DNA of 64,000 nucleotides, taken from assembly GCA_015065545.1 (NCBI GenBank), contig SVQA01000004.1, positions 1-64,000 on the forward strand. Reading direction: 5' to 3'. The position numbers and the translations under genes were made by a program. Below are positions 1-8,654 of this stretch, one piece after another. The notes below the pieces were generated by a model. That model worked only from the letters and a program-made list of their open reading frames with translations, made no database searches and was not told the DNA's origin. This DNA is from Oscillospiraceae bacterium. Its GTDB lineage: Bacteria; Bacillota; Clostridia; Oscillospirales; Acutalibacteraceae. Within the stretch, counting starts at the first letter, position 1. Each line of letters opens with the position of its first letter.

Positions 1-2
1 AC

Positions 3-104
3 ACCTATGTTGCTTGCCTCTTTGTAGTTTACACAGATGCAGTAACAGGTGAGGATGTAACAATCTACTCTGATCTTGCCATCATCACAAAGCCTGCTCC
101 CTGA
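3..104 (+). CDS. C-terminal fragment of an unknown protein (5' end outside window)
   Basis: The open frame enters from the left edge and ends at TGA 102-104, giving about 33 residues ending in ITKPAP. The fragment has alternating hydrophobic and polar residues as in a beta-rich C-terminal domain, but no motif that identifies a family. A strong terminator follows about 55 bases downstream, which supports this being the true end of the gene. The function cannot be called from this piece. Confidence 0.5.
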   Translation, partial: TYVACLFVVYTDAVTGEDVTIYSDLAIITKPAP

Positions 105-159
105 TTGAGCTAAGCTTTGAGAGCTTATTAAGACACAATAGTTTCTTAATATAAAAGAA

Positions 160-190
160 AGCCCCGACAGAAAAATGTCGGGGCTGACTT
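160..190 (+). terminator. Intrinsic terminator
   Basis: A 10-bp GC-rich stem (AGCCCCGACA with TGTCGGGGCT) closes a short A-rich loop and is followed by a T-rich tail. It ends the transcript of the gene at the left edge. Confidence 0.85.
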
Positions 191-450
191 TATTTATATT
201 GAAATTTTAAAAACGAGCTTCGTGCTTTCGAAGGGACAGGTTCCGACGTGCTGTCGGTGGCAGATAGATGAAGCGAGGCGGTGAGGCACAGTGGTTATGA
301 TGGAAAACAAATTTGCTCTGTTGTCGGATTTTGCAGAAAACCCGAGTAAAAATGCTGATGCAAGTTGTACTTGACAAAATCAAGTAAGATGTTCTTCCGT
401 TTTGCAGAGCTTTCTGCTATAATAAAATCAAGCCAAAGGAGGCGGATTTG
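191..450 (+). promoter_or_regulatory. Leader region with extended -10 promoter and a small inverted repeat
   Basis: This gene-free stretch holds an extended -10 box, TGCTATAAT at 415-423, with a poor -35, about 28 bases before the next gene. Upstream at 369-385 is a perfect 6-bp inverted repeat, ACTTGA and TCAAGT with a 5-base spacer, which could be an operator. Nothing recognisable was seen between 191 and 368. Confidence 0.5.
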
Positions 451-1872
451 ATGACTGTCGGAGAAAGAATACAAATGTATAGAAAACAACTTGGTTTTTC
501 CCAAGAAGAATTAGGTCAAAAGATGCTTGTCAGCAGACAAACTATAAGCCTTTGGGAAAAAAACCAGACGGTTCCTACAATCGATAACTTAATACGCCTT
601 AAAGAAATTTTTAATGTATCTGTTGATGAGCTTCTGGGCTTTGGGAATGATGATAAAAAGAATGACGATGTCCCTTTAGAAGTATATGAGTTTAATTTTA
701 CTAAAGATGAATTAAATGAAATACATAGTATGCAGAAAAAAGGTATATTTAAAAAGCCTATCATTTCTATAATCATCTGGGCTGTCTTGCTTATATTCTT
801 TATTATTTCTCCTATCCATAATGGTATTACAGGATTTGCTGTGGGTATGATTGTTTTAAGTCTTATTACTTACACAAAGGGAAGAGGCATTTATAATAAA
901 CAGTGGAAAAAGAGCTTTGCACAAATTTTCGAGACAACTTATGAATATAAGCTTTTTGAAGACTATTTGTGTATTACTTTACATCGTAACAATGAAAAAA
1001 TCCGTGAAGCAAAATGTTATTATACAGATATTGAAAAATTAGAGCCAAAGGGGAATTGGTTTTTCTTAAAGATCAGCGGGCAGATATATATTATAAGAAA
1101 AAGTGATTTAAAGGAAGATTCTGCAATTTTTACGTTTGAACATAAAACGCCTGTAAAGAAGGCAGAGAAAAAAGCATCTGCGAAGCTGAAGGCAACTTCT
1201 ATTCTGCTGCTTGTTTTTGCGGCTTCGTCACTATGGTTGGCGATGCCTGTAGCCATGGTGGTATCGAATGCAGATGAGTCGCTTTACAAAAATTTTTGGG
1301 TATTATTTTTGTTTGCCATTCTTCCGATTTCTTCTGCTGTATTCGGATTTGTGCTTAAAGCCAAGGGGTATAACAAAGGATTGTATTTAAAGAATATCAT
1401 TGTCGGATTAATTATGACAGTATTGCTTTGCCTTTTTGGCTCTTTATCGTATATCGTTCCCGATTCGTATGGCAATAGCGACACACCGATTATTAAAGTA
1501 GAACAAGCCACAGGAATTGATATACCCGAGCATAGAGGAATAAAAACACAAGATTTTTCCGAAGGAGAAGAGCCTTTTGCTTGTTATAACAGCGAAATAT
1601 ATTTTGATGAATCTGAAGTAAAAGAATTCGAAAAACAAATGGCAACTGATGGTAAATGGTTACCCTATGTTCCAAACAAGTTGATTGGTATAGCTTCGTC
1701 GTATGCTGCTTATGAGAACTTCTATGACTATGCATTGATTTATAATACATATACATCCGAATTCAATAAATTGCCGGAAAAAAACGGAAAGTATCACTAT
1801 ATAAACGTGTTCTACAATATGGAAGACAATTATATGTATGTTGTTGAATATGATATGTTTTACCAAAAGTGA
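451..1872 (+). CDS. XRE-family regulator fused to a membrane domain (YcxB-like)
   Basis: Residues 1-62 form an XRE-type helix-turn-helix (SQEELGQKM, SRQTISLWE) and are DNA-binding by homology. Two membrane segments follow at about 108-145, then a YcxB-like soluble region at about 150-230. Three more hydrophobic segments lie between about 245 and 340, and the tail of about 130 residues is polar and probably extracellular. ATG 451 is preferred over TTG 448 because AAAGGAGG at 436-442 is well spaced for it. A one-piece membrane-tethered regulator is inferred, which might link an envelope signal to transcription. The signal and target genes are unknown. Confidence 0.75.
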   Translation: MTVGERIQMYRKQLGFSQEELGQKMLVSRQTISLWEKNQTVPTIDNLIRLKEIFNVSVDELLGFGNDDKKNDDVPLEVYEFNFTKDELNEIHSMQKKGIFKKPIISIIIWAVLLIFFIISPIHNGITGFAVGMIVLSLITYTKGRGIYNKQWKKSFAQIFETTYEYKLFEDYLCITLHRNNEKIREAKCYYTDIEKLEPKGNWFFLKISGQIYIIRKSDLKEDSAIFTFEHKTPVKKAEKKASAKLKATSILLLVFAASSLWLAMPVAMVVSNADESLYKNFWVLFLFAILPISSAVFGFVLKAKGYNKGLYLKNIIVGLIMTVLLCLFGSLSYIVPDSYGNSDTPIIKVEQATGIDIPEHRGIKTQDFSEGEEPFACYNSEIYFDESEVKEFEKQMATDGKWLPYVPNKLIGIASSYAAYENFYDYALIYNTYTSEFNKLPEKNGKYHYINVFYNMEDNYMYVVEYDMFYQK

Positions 1873-1953
1873 TGAGTATCTGAATTGAAAGGAAAGTAAA
1901 AAGCGTTGCATTTGGAGTGTGAACTCACTTATGCAACGCTTTTGTTTATGGGG

Positions 1954-2166
1954 TTATTTATTGATTTTCGGGTTATCGGTGCGGCAGAGAATGTAGTCGA
2001 TGCTTACATTGTAAAACTCGGCTAATCTCAGAAGGGTTTCTGTCGGAGGTATGCGTTCTTCGTTTTCAAATTTTGAGAGTAAAGTTTGCTCTATGCCGGT
2101 GTGCATTTGCAGGGAAACCTGAGTGAGTTTTTTGTTTTTGCGAAGTTCTTTTAATCGATTTTTCAT
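1954..2166 (-). CDS. Small XRE-family transcriptional repressor
   Basis: This 70-residue protein is almost entirely one Cro/CI-type helix-turn-helix (LRKNKKLTQVSLQ, GIEQTLLSKFE, TLLRLAEFYNVS), a typical single-domain repressor. The start at 2166 is chosen because AGGTGAT lies just upstream; an in-frame ATG at 2184 would place the start inside a palindrome. It is divergent from a lipoprotein gene, and the space between holds palindromes that look like its operators (2179-2191, 2208-2226). Autoregulation and control of the lipoprotein gene are inferred. Confidence 0.8.
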   Translation of the reverse strand: MKNRLKELRKNKKLTQVSLQMHTGIEQTLLSKFENEERIPPTETLLRLAEFYNVSIDYILCRTDNPKINK

Positions 2167-2178
2167 ACTATCACCTAA

Positions 2179-2257
2179 TGACATTATGTCATATTGACGA
2201 TTGACAAATATGACGAAACGTCATATAGTATCGATATGTATCTGTGACGTTATGTTG
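2179..2257. promoter_or_regulatory. Operator array between divergent repressor and lipoprotein genes
   Basis: Three related sites are visible. TGACATTATGTCA (2179-2191) is a perfect palindrome. ATATGACG-AAA-CGTCATAT (2208-2226) is a perfect 8-bp inverted repeat. TGACGTTATGTTG (2245-2257) is a degenerate copy that overlaps the -35 box of the rightward promoter. The shared TGACrT half-site suggests one DNA-binding protein, most simply the adjacent XRE repressor. Confidence 0.65.
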
Positions 2258-2283
2258 CACTTTGTGTTGTGGTGTGATAAAAT
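2255..2283 (+). promoter_or_regulatory. Promoter of the lipoprotein gene
   Basis: TTGCAC (2255-2260), a 17-base spacer and TAAAAT (2278-2283) with a TG-extended -10. The third operator-like site overlaps the -35 box, so repression by occlusion is plausible. Confidence 0.7.
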
Positions 2284-2371
2284 AAAAATATAGGTACACG
2301 GCACTCGTGATTTTAATTTGGAGTGTTTGAACTTACACATCTTCGGATGATAAAACTTGGAGGAATTTATT

Positions 2372-3172
2372 ATGAAAAAATTATTGACTTTAATCCTCGT
2401 TGTGCTTATGGCAGTAAGTGTACTCGCAGCTTGTGGCGACAAGGGCGAGAACAATACAAACACAACATCAGATGTTGCAATTACTCAGGGTGACAATGCA
2501 GTTGATGTTACTATTCCCGTAACAACCGAAGCTCCCACAGTAAACACTCTTACAGAAGATGTGCTTTTCGGTAAATGGAATATGGCTGTAAATATGATTG
2601 ATCTGGTTACTTTTGCAATGGACACAGAGGCAGTTTTAGGTGAAGATGAGAAGCAGATATTGGAGGCTTCTTTTGATATTCTTGAGCCTATGTTTGAGGG
2701 CATTGAATTTAACCTTGATGTAGAGTTCAAGACTGCAGGGGAATATGTTATTACCATAAGTGAAGAAAAAATGGAAACAATGGTTACTGATTTGAGTGAT
2801 AATATTGTTAATTACCTGAAGAACGGTGGTTTGGAAGATATGCTTGCACTTCAGGGTATGGAGATTTCTATGGAAGACTTCGAAGAAGCTCTTGCACAGC
2901 AGGGTTTAACTATGGATGATTACTATGACGTAATGTCAGAGCAAATTAAGACACGCATAAATGTTGAAGAACTGTTCGGACAATTTGATGAGCAGAGTGG
3001 CGAGTACGCAATTACTGAAGATTATCTCCTTATCGATGTGGGCACAGAAGAAGACCTTGGCATAAGCAGTAAGTTCAAGTATAACTTCGATGGCACAACA
3101 ATCACTCTCCTTGAGAATGTTGACGGCGAGGTTCATCCCTACACAGGTTCTGTGCTTACAAAGACAGAATAA
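2372..3172 (+). CDS. Secreted lipoprotein, unknown function
   Basis: The 266-residue product starts with a lipoprotein signal peptide (KKLLTLILVVLMAVSVLAAC): a short basic start, a hydrophobic core and an LAAC lipobox. A Thr/Asn/Val-rich linker follows to about residue 60, then an acidic globular domain rich in Glu and Asp (FGKWNMAVNMIDLV; EYVITISEEKMETMV), which resembles small lipocalin-like or DUF-type lipoproteins of Clostridia. ATG 2372 has TTGGAGGA just upstream; the in-frame TTG 2357 is part of that site. Probably anchored on the outer face of the membrane. No catalytic motif is visible. It faces an XRE repressor across an operator array. Confidence 0.75.
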   Translation: MKKLLTLILVVLMAVSVLAACGDKGENNTNTTSDVAITQGDNAVDVTIPVTTEAPTVNTLTEDVLFGKWNMAVNMIDLVTFAMDTEAVLGEDEKQILEASFDILEPMFEGIEFNLDVEFKTAGEYVITISEEKMETMVTDLSDNIVNYLKNGGLEDMLALQGMEISMEDFEEALAQQGLTMDDYYDVMSEQIKTRINVEELFGQFDEQSGEYAITEDYLLIDVGTEEDLGISSKFKYNFDGTTITLLENVDGEVHPYTGSVLTKTE

Positions 3173-3200
3173 TTTTACCTCAAATAAAATAGAATGATTA

Positions 3201-3234
3201 AAGCTCCGCAGTAACTTTACTGTGGAGCTTTTTG
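3201..3234 (+). terminator. Intrinsic terminator
   Basis: The stem AAGCTCCGCAGTAA pairs with TACTGTGGAGCTT and is followed by TTTTT. It separates the lipoprotein gene from the NAD salvage genes. Confidence 0.85.
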
Positions 3235-3254
3235 CGTGGGATTTTAAGTTCTGC

Positions 3255-3283
3255 TTGTTTTATTTTTTAAAATGGAGTAAAAT
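3255..3283 (+). promoter_or_regulatory. Promoter of the nicotinamidase-nadE unit
   Basis: TTGTTT (3255-3260), a 17-base spacer and TAAAAT (3278-3283), 30 bases before the first start codon. Confidence 0.55.
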
Positions 3284-3313
3284 AAAAGAGAACTTAGGTT
3301 AGGAGTTTTTTAG

Positions 3314-3814
3314 ATGAAGAAGACACTTATAGTTATCGATATGCAGAATGACTTTATTGATATGGCACTGGGTACAAAAGAAGCGGTGGCGATAGTCCCC
3401 TTTGTGCGTGAGAAGATTGAAGAATACAAGAAAAACGGCAACGAGATTATTTATACCCGCGATACTCACCCGGAGAATTATCTTGAGACTCCCGAGGGCA
3501 AAAAGCTTCCCGTACCCCATTGTATCAAGGGGACAAAGGGTTGGGAGATTGCAGAGGGACTCTATGCAGAAGGCTCAAAGATTATCGATAAACCTACCTT
3601 CGGTTATATGGGCTGGTCAGAGGAGAACCTGGAAGATGTAGAGCTTGTGGGACTTTGCACAGATATTTGCGTGGTTTCCAATGCACTTATTATCAAGGCA
3701 ACTTTTCCCGAAGCAAATGTTTCTGTCCTGAGCCGATGCTGTGCAGGTGTAACTCCCGAGAGCCATCAGGCTGCACTTGAAACTATGAAGATGTGTCAGA
3801 TTGATGTGATTTAA
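3314..3814 (+). CDS. pncA: Nicotinamidase / isochorismatase-family cysteine hydrolase
   Basis: The 166-residue protein has the isochorismatase fold signature. D9 lies in VIDMQNDF, the metal-site D and H in DTHPENY, another His in PVPHCIKG, and the catalytic Cys is at about residue 119 in GLCTDICVV. Together these are the nicotinamidase Asp-Lys-Cys set and its metal ligands. The known reaction deamidates nicotinamide to nicotinate. The next gene is NAD synthetase, with 24 bases between, so a role in NAD salvage is well supported by context. Other members of the fold act on isochorismate or carbamoyl substrates, so substrate remains an inference. Confidence 0.85.
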   Translation: MKKTLIVIDMQNDFIDMALGTKEAVAIVPFVREKIEEYKKNGNEIIYTRDTHPENYLETPEGKKLPVPHCIKGTKGWEIAEGLYAEGSKIIDKPTFGYMGWSEENLEDVELVGLCTDICVVSNALIIKATFPEANVSVLSRCCAGVTPESHQAALETMKMCQIDVI

Positions 3815-3838
3815 AATCAATAAAAAGAGGTTAATAAA

Positions 3839-4582
3839 ATGTTTGATGCAAAAAAGGTAAAAGACCTGTGTGTTGAGTGGATAAGAGATTTTTTTGAGCA
3901 AAACGGCAAGGGCTGTAATGCGGTTGTGGGGATCTCCGGCGGCAAGGATAGCTCTGTTGCGGCGGCTTTATGTGCTGAGGCTCTCGGCAAGGAGAGAGTA
4001 ATCGGTGTTCTGATGCCTCAGGGCGAGCAGCACGATATTGATATGGCGTATATGCTTGTGAATCACTTGGGCATAAAGCACTATGTGGTGAATATTAAGG
4101 AGGCGGTAGATGAACTCCTTAAAAATCTTCCTGCAGACTTAGAGCTTACTGCTCAGTCATTGCAGAATCTTCCTCCCCGAATCAGAATGTCTACTCTTTA
4201 TGCGGTATCTCAGAGTGTGAACGGCAGAGTTTGCAATACCTGCAACCTTTCTGAAGATTGGGTGGGATATTCCACCCGTTATGGTGACTCTGTGGGCGAT
4301 TTCAGCCCAATGTCAAACCTTACCGTTACCGAGGTTAAGGAGATTGGTCGAGTGCTGGGACTTCCTTCTGCACTGGTAGATAAAACTCCCATTGATGGGC
4401 TTTGCGGTAAAAGTGACGAAGAAAACTTAGGCTTTACCTATGCGGAGCTTGATAAATATATCCGCACAGGTGTTATTGAGGATAAGGGCAAAAAAGAGAT
4501 TATTGACAGAAAGCATAAGGCAAATCTTTTCAAGCTTATGCTTATGCCAGTGTTTGATGCAGGAATCGAAACAAAAGCATAA
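3839..4582 (+). CDS. nadE: NH3-dependent NAD+ synthetase
   Basis: NadE makes NAD+ from deamido-NAD+, ATP and ammonia in the cytoplasm. At 247 residues it is the short, ammonia-dependent form without a glutaminase domain. The PP-loop SGGKDS is at residues 33-38, and the conserved NLSEDWVGYSTRYGD segment lies about 140 residues on. Shine-Dalgarno AAAGAGG precedes ATG 3839. It is co-transcribed with the nicotinamidase-like gene upstream and ends at a terminator. Confidence 0.93.
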   Translation: MFDAKKVKDLCVEWIRDFFEQNGKGCNAVVGISGGKDSSVAAALCAEALGKERVIGVLMPQGEQHDIDMAYMLVNHLGIKHYVVNIKEAVDELLKNLPADLELTAQSLQNLPPRIRMSTLYAVSQSVNGRVCNTCNLSEDWVGYSTRYGDSVGDFSPMSNLTVTEVKEIGRVLGLPSALVDKTPIDGLCGKSDEENLGFTYAELDKYIRTGVIEDKGKKEIIDRKHKANLFKLMLMPVFDAGIETKA

Positions 4583-4594
4583 TGTTTATTTAAG

Positions 4595-4627
4595 GAAGAC
4601 AGCCGAAAGGTTGTCTTCTTTTTTCTT
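4595..4627 (+). terminator. Intrinsic terminator
   Basis: GAAGACAGCC and GGTTGTCTTC pair around a GAAA tetraloop, followed by TTTTTTCTTT. It ends the NAD salvage unit. Confidence 0.88.
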
Positions 4628-4690
4628 TGTATTGAAAAAAGAAGACATTTTATCAAGATAAAATTTCCTTTAATTTTTGCCTTTATTCTA

Positions 4691-4719
4691 TTGAAAAGTA
4701 AGCGTGTGTATGATACAAT
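4691..4719 (+). promoter_or_regulatory. Promoter of the acyl-activation operon
   Basis: TTGAAA (4691-4696), a 17-base spacer and TACAAT (4714-4719) with a TG-extended -10. This is the only clear promoter before the eight-gene run that ends at the 13.86-kb terminator. Confidence 0.75.
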
Positions 4720-4784
4720 ATTAAATTGACAAATTGTGTTTTTTAGAATTAAAAATATACAAATTTCAACAAAGGATTTTTAAT

Positions 4785-6713
4785 ATGAGGCTTCAAAATA
4801 TTCACGGCTTTGCCAATATCGATGAATATGTACGCTATAAGCTATCGCTTTATTCAAAAAAGGAAAAGACCTTTGAAACTCTTTTTGAGTTTATGTTTGA
4901 CGAGAGCGATAACACAATGGTGGAAACTACCGATGGTTACAGAATAAACAAGGTTACCTACGGTGATTTCAAAAAGCAGATTCTTGATATTATGCCGACG
5001 GTGGCAAATGCTTTTTCTGATTTGCCCAAGGGTGAGATGATTGGACTTTATATGGCCAACTGTCCCGAGTGGATTGCACTTTTCTGGGCAATCCTTGGAG
5101 CAGGCTACCGTCCGCTTTTAATGAATACAAGACTTTCCGACGAGGTACTTAATTCCATTCTTTTGGAATATTCTGTAAAGGGAGTTATCTCTGACGGCAA
5201 GAGCTTTGCGGTAAAAACCGTAATGAAAGAGGATGCACTTATTCCCTCAAAGGAAGAGTTTATATCCGTACCCTTCGGTAAAGAAGTGCTCTTTATGTCT
5301 TCAGGTACATCGGAGCACATTAAGCTGTGTGCTTATACAGGCGAGAATTTTTACTATCAGGTTTGTGACAGTGCCAACATTGTATCAACCTGTCCCGATA
5401 TAAGAAATCATTACGAGGGTGAGCTTAAACAGCTTATGCTTCTGCCTCTTTGTCACGTTTTCGGCTTTATTGCAGTTTATCTGTGGTTCGGGTTTTTCTC
5501 CCGTACCTTTGTTTTTCCTCGGGATTTAAATCCCTCTACTATTCAGCGTACCGTAAAGAAACATAAGGTTACTCATATTTTTGCTGTGCCAATGGTTTGG
5601 GAGGCTGTTGCAAAGGCGGCACTTTCTAAGATAAAAGCCAGAGGCGACAAGACTTATAATAAATTTAAGAAGGTAACAGGCATTGTTAATTCCCTTGGTG
5701 GAGCGGGAGATTTGATTGCAAAGTATCTGCTTTCTGAGGTGCGAGAAGGGCTGTTTGGCGACAGTATTAAATTTATGATTAGCGGCGGCAGTGAAATAAG
5801 CGGTGCCACTCTCAGCTTTTTTAACGGAATCGGATATCATCTTGCAAACGGCTACGGTATGACCGAAATAGGAATTACCTCAGTAGAAAAGGCAAGAAGC
5901 AAAAAAATACTTAACACCGCATCAATCGGTGCACCCTTTGGAAATACAGAATATTCCCTTGACGAAAAGGGTACTCTGCTTGTCAGGGGCAAAACCCGAG
6001 CATCCCGTATTCTTTGTGACGGCAAAGAGACCGTTATACCCGATGAAGAATGGTTCTCCACAGGTGACAGAATTGGATGTGAAAACGGCAGATACTATGC
6101 TCAGGGCAGAGCCGATGACCTTATCATCTGCGAAGACGGAGAAAACTTAAATCCTTGCATTGCAGAAGCGGCTTTACGAGTTGAGGGTATTGACAAGCTT
6201 TGTATCTTTGCTGACAAAGATAAAAAGGTTGCGGTAGTTGCATCCATACCCGGTTGCTATGTAAAGAACCGACTCAGTTCTTTACACGATGCACTTTCAA
6301 AGGCTATTGCCGAGGCAAAGCTCGATAGAGTAATAACTCGTATTTATTTTACCAATGAATCTTTACTTAAAAATGATGAAATTAAGCTTGCACGCAAAAA
6401 GATAGTTTCAAGAATAAACTCCGGTCAGATTAAAGTGTTCGACCCTGCAAATCTTGAGGAACGCACCGAAGAACTGCTTGAAGGGCTTGAGAAGGATTTA
6501 CAGGAGTGCTTTGCACAGGTGCTTTCGAAAGACCCCTCACAAATCGGAAAGAACAGTCATTTCTTCCGTGACCTTGATGGTACAAGCATAGATTATTATT
6601 CCTTACTCGGTACAATCAGAGAAAGAATGGGTGTTAATGTGGTGAATAACGACACACTAAAGCTTGCGACGGTAAGTGAATTTGCAGAGTATCTGCAGAA
6701 TAAAAATATGTAA
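4785..6713 (+). CDS. AMP-dependent acyl ligase fused to a C-terminal acyl carrier domain
   Basis: The 642-residue protein has an ANL-superfamily adenylation domain over about residues 1-540. Visible motifs are a P-loop-like FMSSGTSEHIK near 169-179, GYGMTE at about 356, TGDR at about 426 and GRADDLI at about 441. The P-loop is degenerate: the usual Thr-Thr-Gly and Pro-Lys pattern is partly lost. A carrier domain fills about 560-642, with the predicted phosphopantetheine Ser near 601 in FFRDLDGTSIDYY. Such enzymes load an acyl or aryl acid onto their own carrier via an acyl-AMP. ATG 4785 has AAAGGA upstream; the in-frame GTG 4734 lacks a site. It is the first gene of the operon; substrate unknown. 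Confidence 0.82.
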   Translation: MRLQNIHGFANIDEYVRYKLSLYSKKEKTFETLFEFMFDESDNTMVETTDGYRINKVTYGDFKKQILDIMPTVANAFSDLPKGEMIGLYMANCPEWIALFWAILGAGYRPLLMNTRLSDEVLNSILLEYSVKGVISDGKSFAVKTVMKEDALIPSKEEFISVPFGKEVLFMSSGTSEHIKLCAYTGENFYYQVCDSANIVSTCPDIRNHYEGELKQLMLLPLCHVFGFIAVYLWFGFFSRTFVFPRDLNPSTIQRTVKKHKVTHIFAVPMVWEAVAKAALSKIKARGDKTYNKFKKVTGIVNSLGGAGDLIAKYLLSEVREGLFGDSIKFMISGGSEISGATLSFFNGIGYHLANGYGMTEIGITSVEKARSKKILNTASIGAPFGNTEYSLDEKGTLLVRGKTRASRILCDGKETVIPDEEWFSTGDRIGCENGRYYAQGRADDLIICEDGENLNPCIAEAALRVEGIDKLCIFADKDKKVAVVASIPGCYVKNRLSSLHDALSKAIAEAKLDRVITRIYFTNESLLKNDEIKLARKKIVSRINSGQIKVFDPANLEERTEELLEGLEKDLQECFAQVLSKDPSQIGKNSHFFRDLDGTSIDYYSLLGTIRERMGVNVVNNDTLKLATVSEFAEYLQNKNM

Positions 6714-6749
6714 ACTAGATACATCGTATTGAAAGGGTGGAATTTTAAT

Positions 6750-8651
6750 ATGGTACATTCGCTAAACAAAAAGTGGAAAGAGTTTTTGTTTGCATTTTCG
6801 GGATTTGGTCCAAATCTTCTGATGATAATGATGGGCTCATATTATTCAGATGCACTCAATCCTTCTTCTCTTGAAATGGGAGAGCAGTTTCAGGCAATAA
6901 TGCCCGGAGTTTGCTATATTTTACCTGCACTTTTTCCTATACTTTTTGCTTTGGGTAAAATATTTGACGGGCTTATTGATATTCCCTTTGCCCATATAAC
7001 AGATACTCTTTCAACAAGATGGGGCAGACGCCGTCCTGCAATTGCTGTTTGTTTTGTGCCTATGCTAATAAGCTACGTGCTTTGCTGGATTCCCGTAGGC
7101 GGAGCTGACGGTAAGCTTCTTAATACTATCTGGACTGCGGCATTCAGCATAATTTTCTTTGCGGCATATACAATGTGCCTTATTGCTTTTTATGGTTCTT
7201 TCTCGGCTGTGTGTATTGACGAGCCACAGAGACTCAGAGTTTCAGGCTATAAAGCATTCTTTGATACAATCTCTTACTGCCTTGTTTATGCTCTTGTGCC
7301 TGTTATTCTTTCGGGTGCACAGTTGCATATTGATAAGCTTGTTTTCCTTTGTATTCCCCTTATGTTTACAATGATTATTCCCCTTTTCCTTATCAAAGAG
7401 GGCGAAAAATACGGTTATCCAGAAAACAAGGGCTTAAAGGAAGAAAAGGTAACAATGAAAGAAAGCCTTGTTCTTACCTTTAAGAATCGGGTTTTCCGCC
7501 GTTGGATTTATGTTAACTGCTGTACCTTCTTTGGTCTGCAGATGTTTTTGTCCTCTATGAACGGTCTGATTATCGGCGGTATGGGAATGAACGGTTTTCA
7601 GATGGCAATGCTCAACACCTGCGCCTTTGGTCCTGTTCCCGTAATGCTTTATCTTTTCAATAAATCAAAAGCAAGACACGGTATCCGTGCCACATATCAG
7701 AGCTGTCTTCTTGCCTTTGCTATATCCATTATGTCTTTCTTCTTTGCATCCCGCTATGTGTTGGGCGACGGAAATATGACAGCAAAAATGGTAATCGGTA
7801 TTATCGGCGGACTTTGCGGAAGCTGGTCAATCGGTGCTTTCTTTATGATGCCTTATCTCGCACCCTCACAGATTTCCAGCGTGGAAGAAAGACTCACAGG
7901 CAGAAATCACTCTGCTATGTATTTTGCAGGAAATGCTGTTACAACCTCTATTGTGGGTGCTGTTTCCGGCAACCTTGTGTATGAATACATCAAGAACATC
8001 TTTATTGCCAAGGGCAAGGGTTTTGTATGGGCAGAGGCAGAAGGCTCTCTGTCTGCATCCGAGGTTGCTTATCGACATTTCTTCGGAAATGCAGGCAGTG
8101 AAGCAGAGGTCGCTTCTTCTGTTTTTAACTTTGGTAATCTGCTTGTTCCCTTTATTGTTATGATAACTTGCCTTTCAGGGTTCTTTATTGCCAAAAAGCT
8201 ACCCAAGAACTTTACACCTCGAATCCTTGCAGAAGAATTTAAAGCAATGGATCCCACCCTTGACATCAGTATGATTGAAGAGGACGAGGTGAAGAAGGAA
8301 CGTTCTGAGATTATTTTCGTTCAGATTGGTCTTTCTGTGCTCTCGGGCTTTATCTTCGGCTTTATCTGGAGCGGACTCCTTATGAAGTCAATAAAGAATA
8401 TGAAGAAGGCTTTTAAATGGCTTCCCGCTTTCCTTTTGTCCTGTCTTGTTCCGTTTGTACAAATAGTATATTTGCTTAAAATGAGAAAAACTATTCTTGA
8501 ACTAGCAAAGGAAAAGGGAGCAGATGTTAAGATTTCAACAGTTGCATTAGTTCTTCCTGCATTGATTTTCCCTGTTCTTTTCACAAATGTTATTTCCCTT
8601 GCTATACTACAGCGGGGAATGAACAGGATATTTGAACAAGAGGAAAAATAA
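6750..8651 (+). CDS. GPH/MFS_2-family transporter
   Basis: This 633-residue polytopic membrane protein has the glycoside-pentoside-hexuronide (MFS_2) signature in the first loop (KIFDGLIDIPFAHITD, STRWGRRRPA). It is longer than the usual 450-500 residues because of an insert after the eighth or ninth helix (about 410-470) and extra helices at the C-terminus. The family is known for sugar symport, but MFS_2 also includes lysophospholipid carriers of animals. Its position among acyl ligases and acyltransferases makes a lipid or acylated cargo plausible, which is inference. ATG 6750 follows AAAGGGTGG. Confidence 0.82.
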   Translation: MVHSLNKKWKEFLFAFSGFGPNLLMIMMGSYYSDALNPSSLEMGEQFQAIMPGVCYILPALFPILFALGKIFDGLIDIPFAHITDTLSTRWGRRRPAIAVCFVPMLISYVLCWIPVGGADGKLLNTIWTAAFSIIFFAAYTMCLIAFYGSFSAVCIDEPQRLRVSGYKAFFDTISYCLVYALVPVILSGAQLHIDKLVFLCIPLMFTMIIPLFLIKEGEKYGYPENKGLKEEKVTMKESLVLTFKNRVFRRWIYVNCCTFFGLQMFLSSMNGLIIGGMGMNGFQMAMLNTCAFGPVPVMLYLFNKSKARHGIRATYQSCLLAFAISIMSFFFASRYVLGDGNMTAKMVIGIIGGLCGSWSIGAFFMMPYLAPSQISSVEERLTGRNHSAMYFAGNAVTTSIVGAVSGNLVYEYIKNIFIAKGKGFVWAEAEGSLSASEVAYRHFFGNAGSEAEVASSVFNFGNLLVPFIVMITCLSGFFIAKKLPKNFTPRILAEEFKAMDPTLDISMIEEDEVKKERSEIIFVQIGLSVLSGFIFGFIWSGLLMKSIKNMKKAFKWLPAFLLSCLVPFVQIVYLLKMRKTILELAKEKGADVKISTVALVLPALIFPVLFTNVISLAILQRGMNRIFEQEEK

Positions 8652-8654
8652 ACG

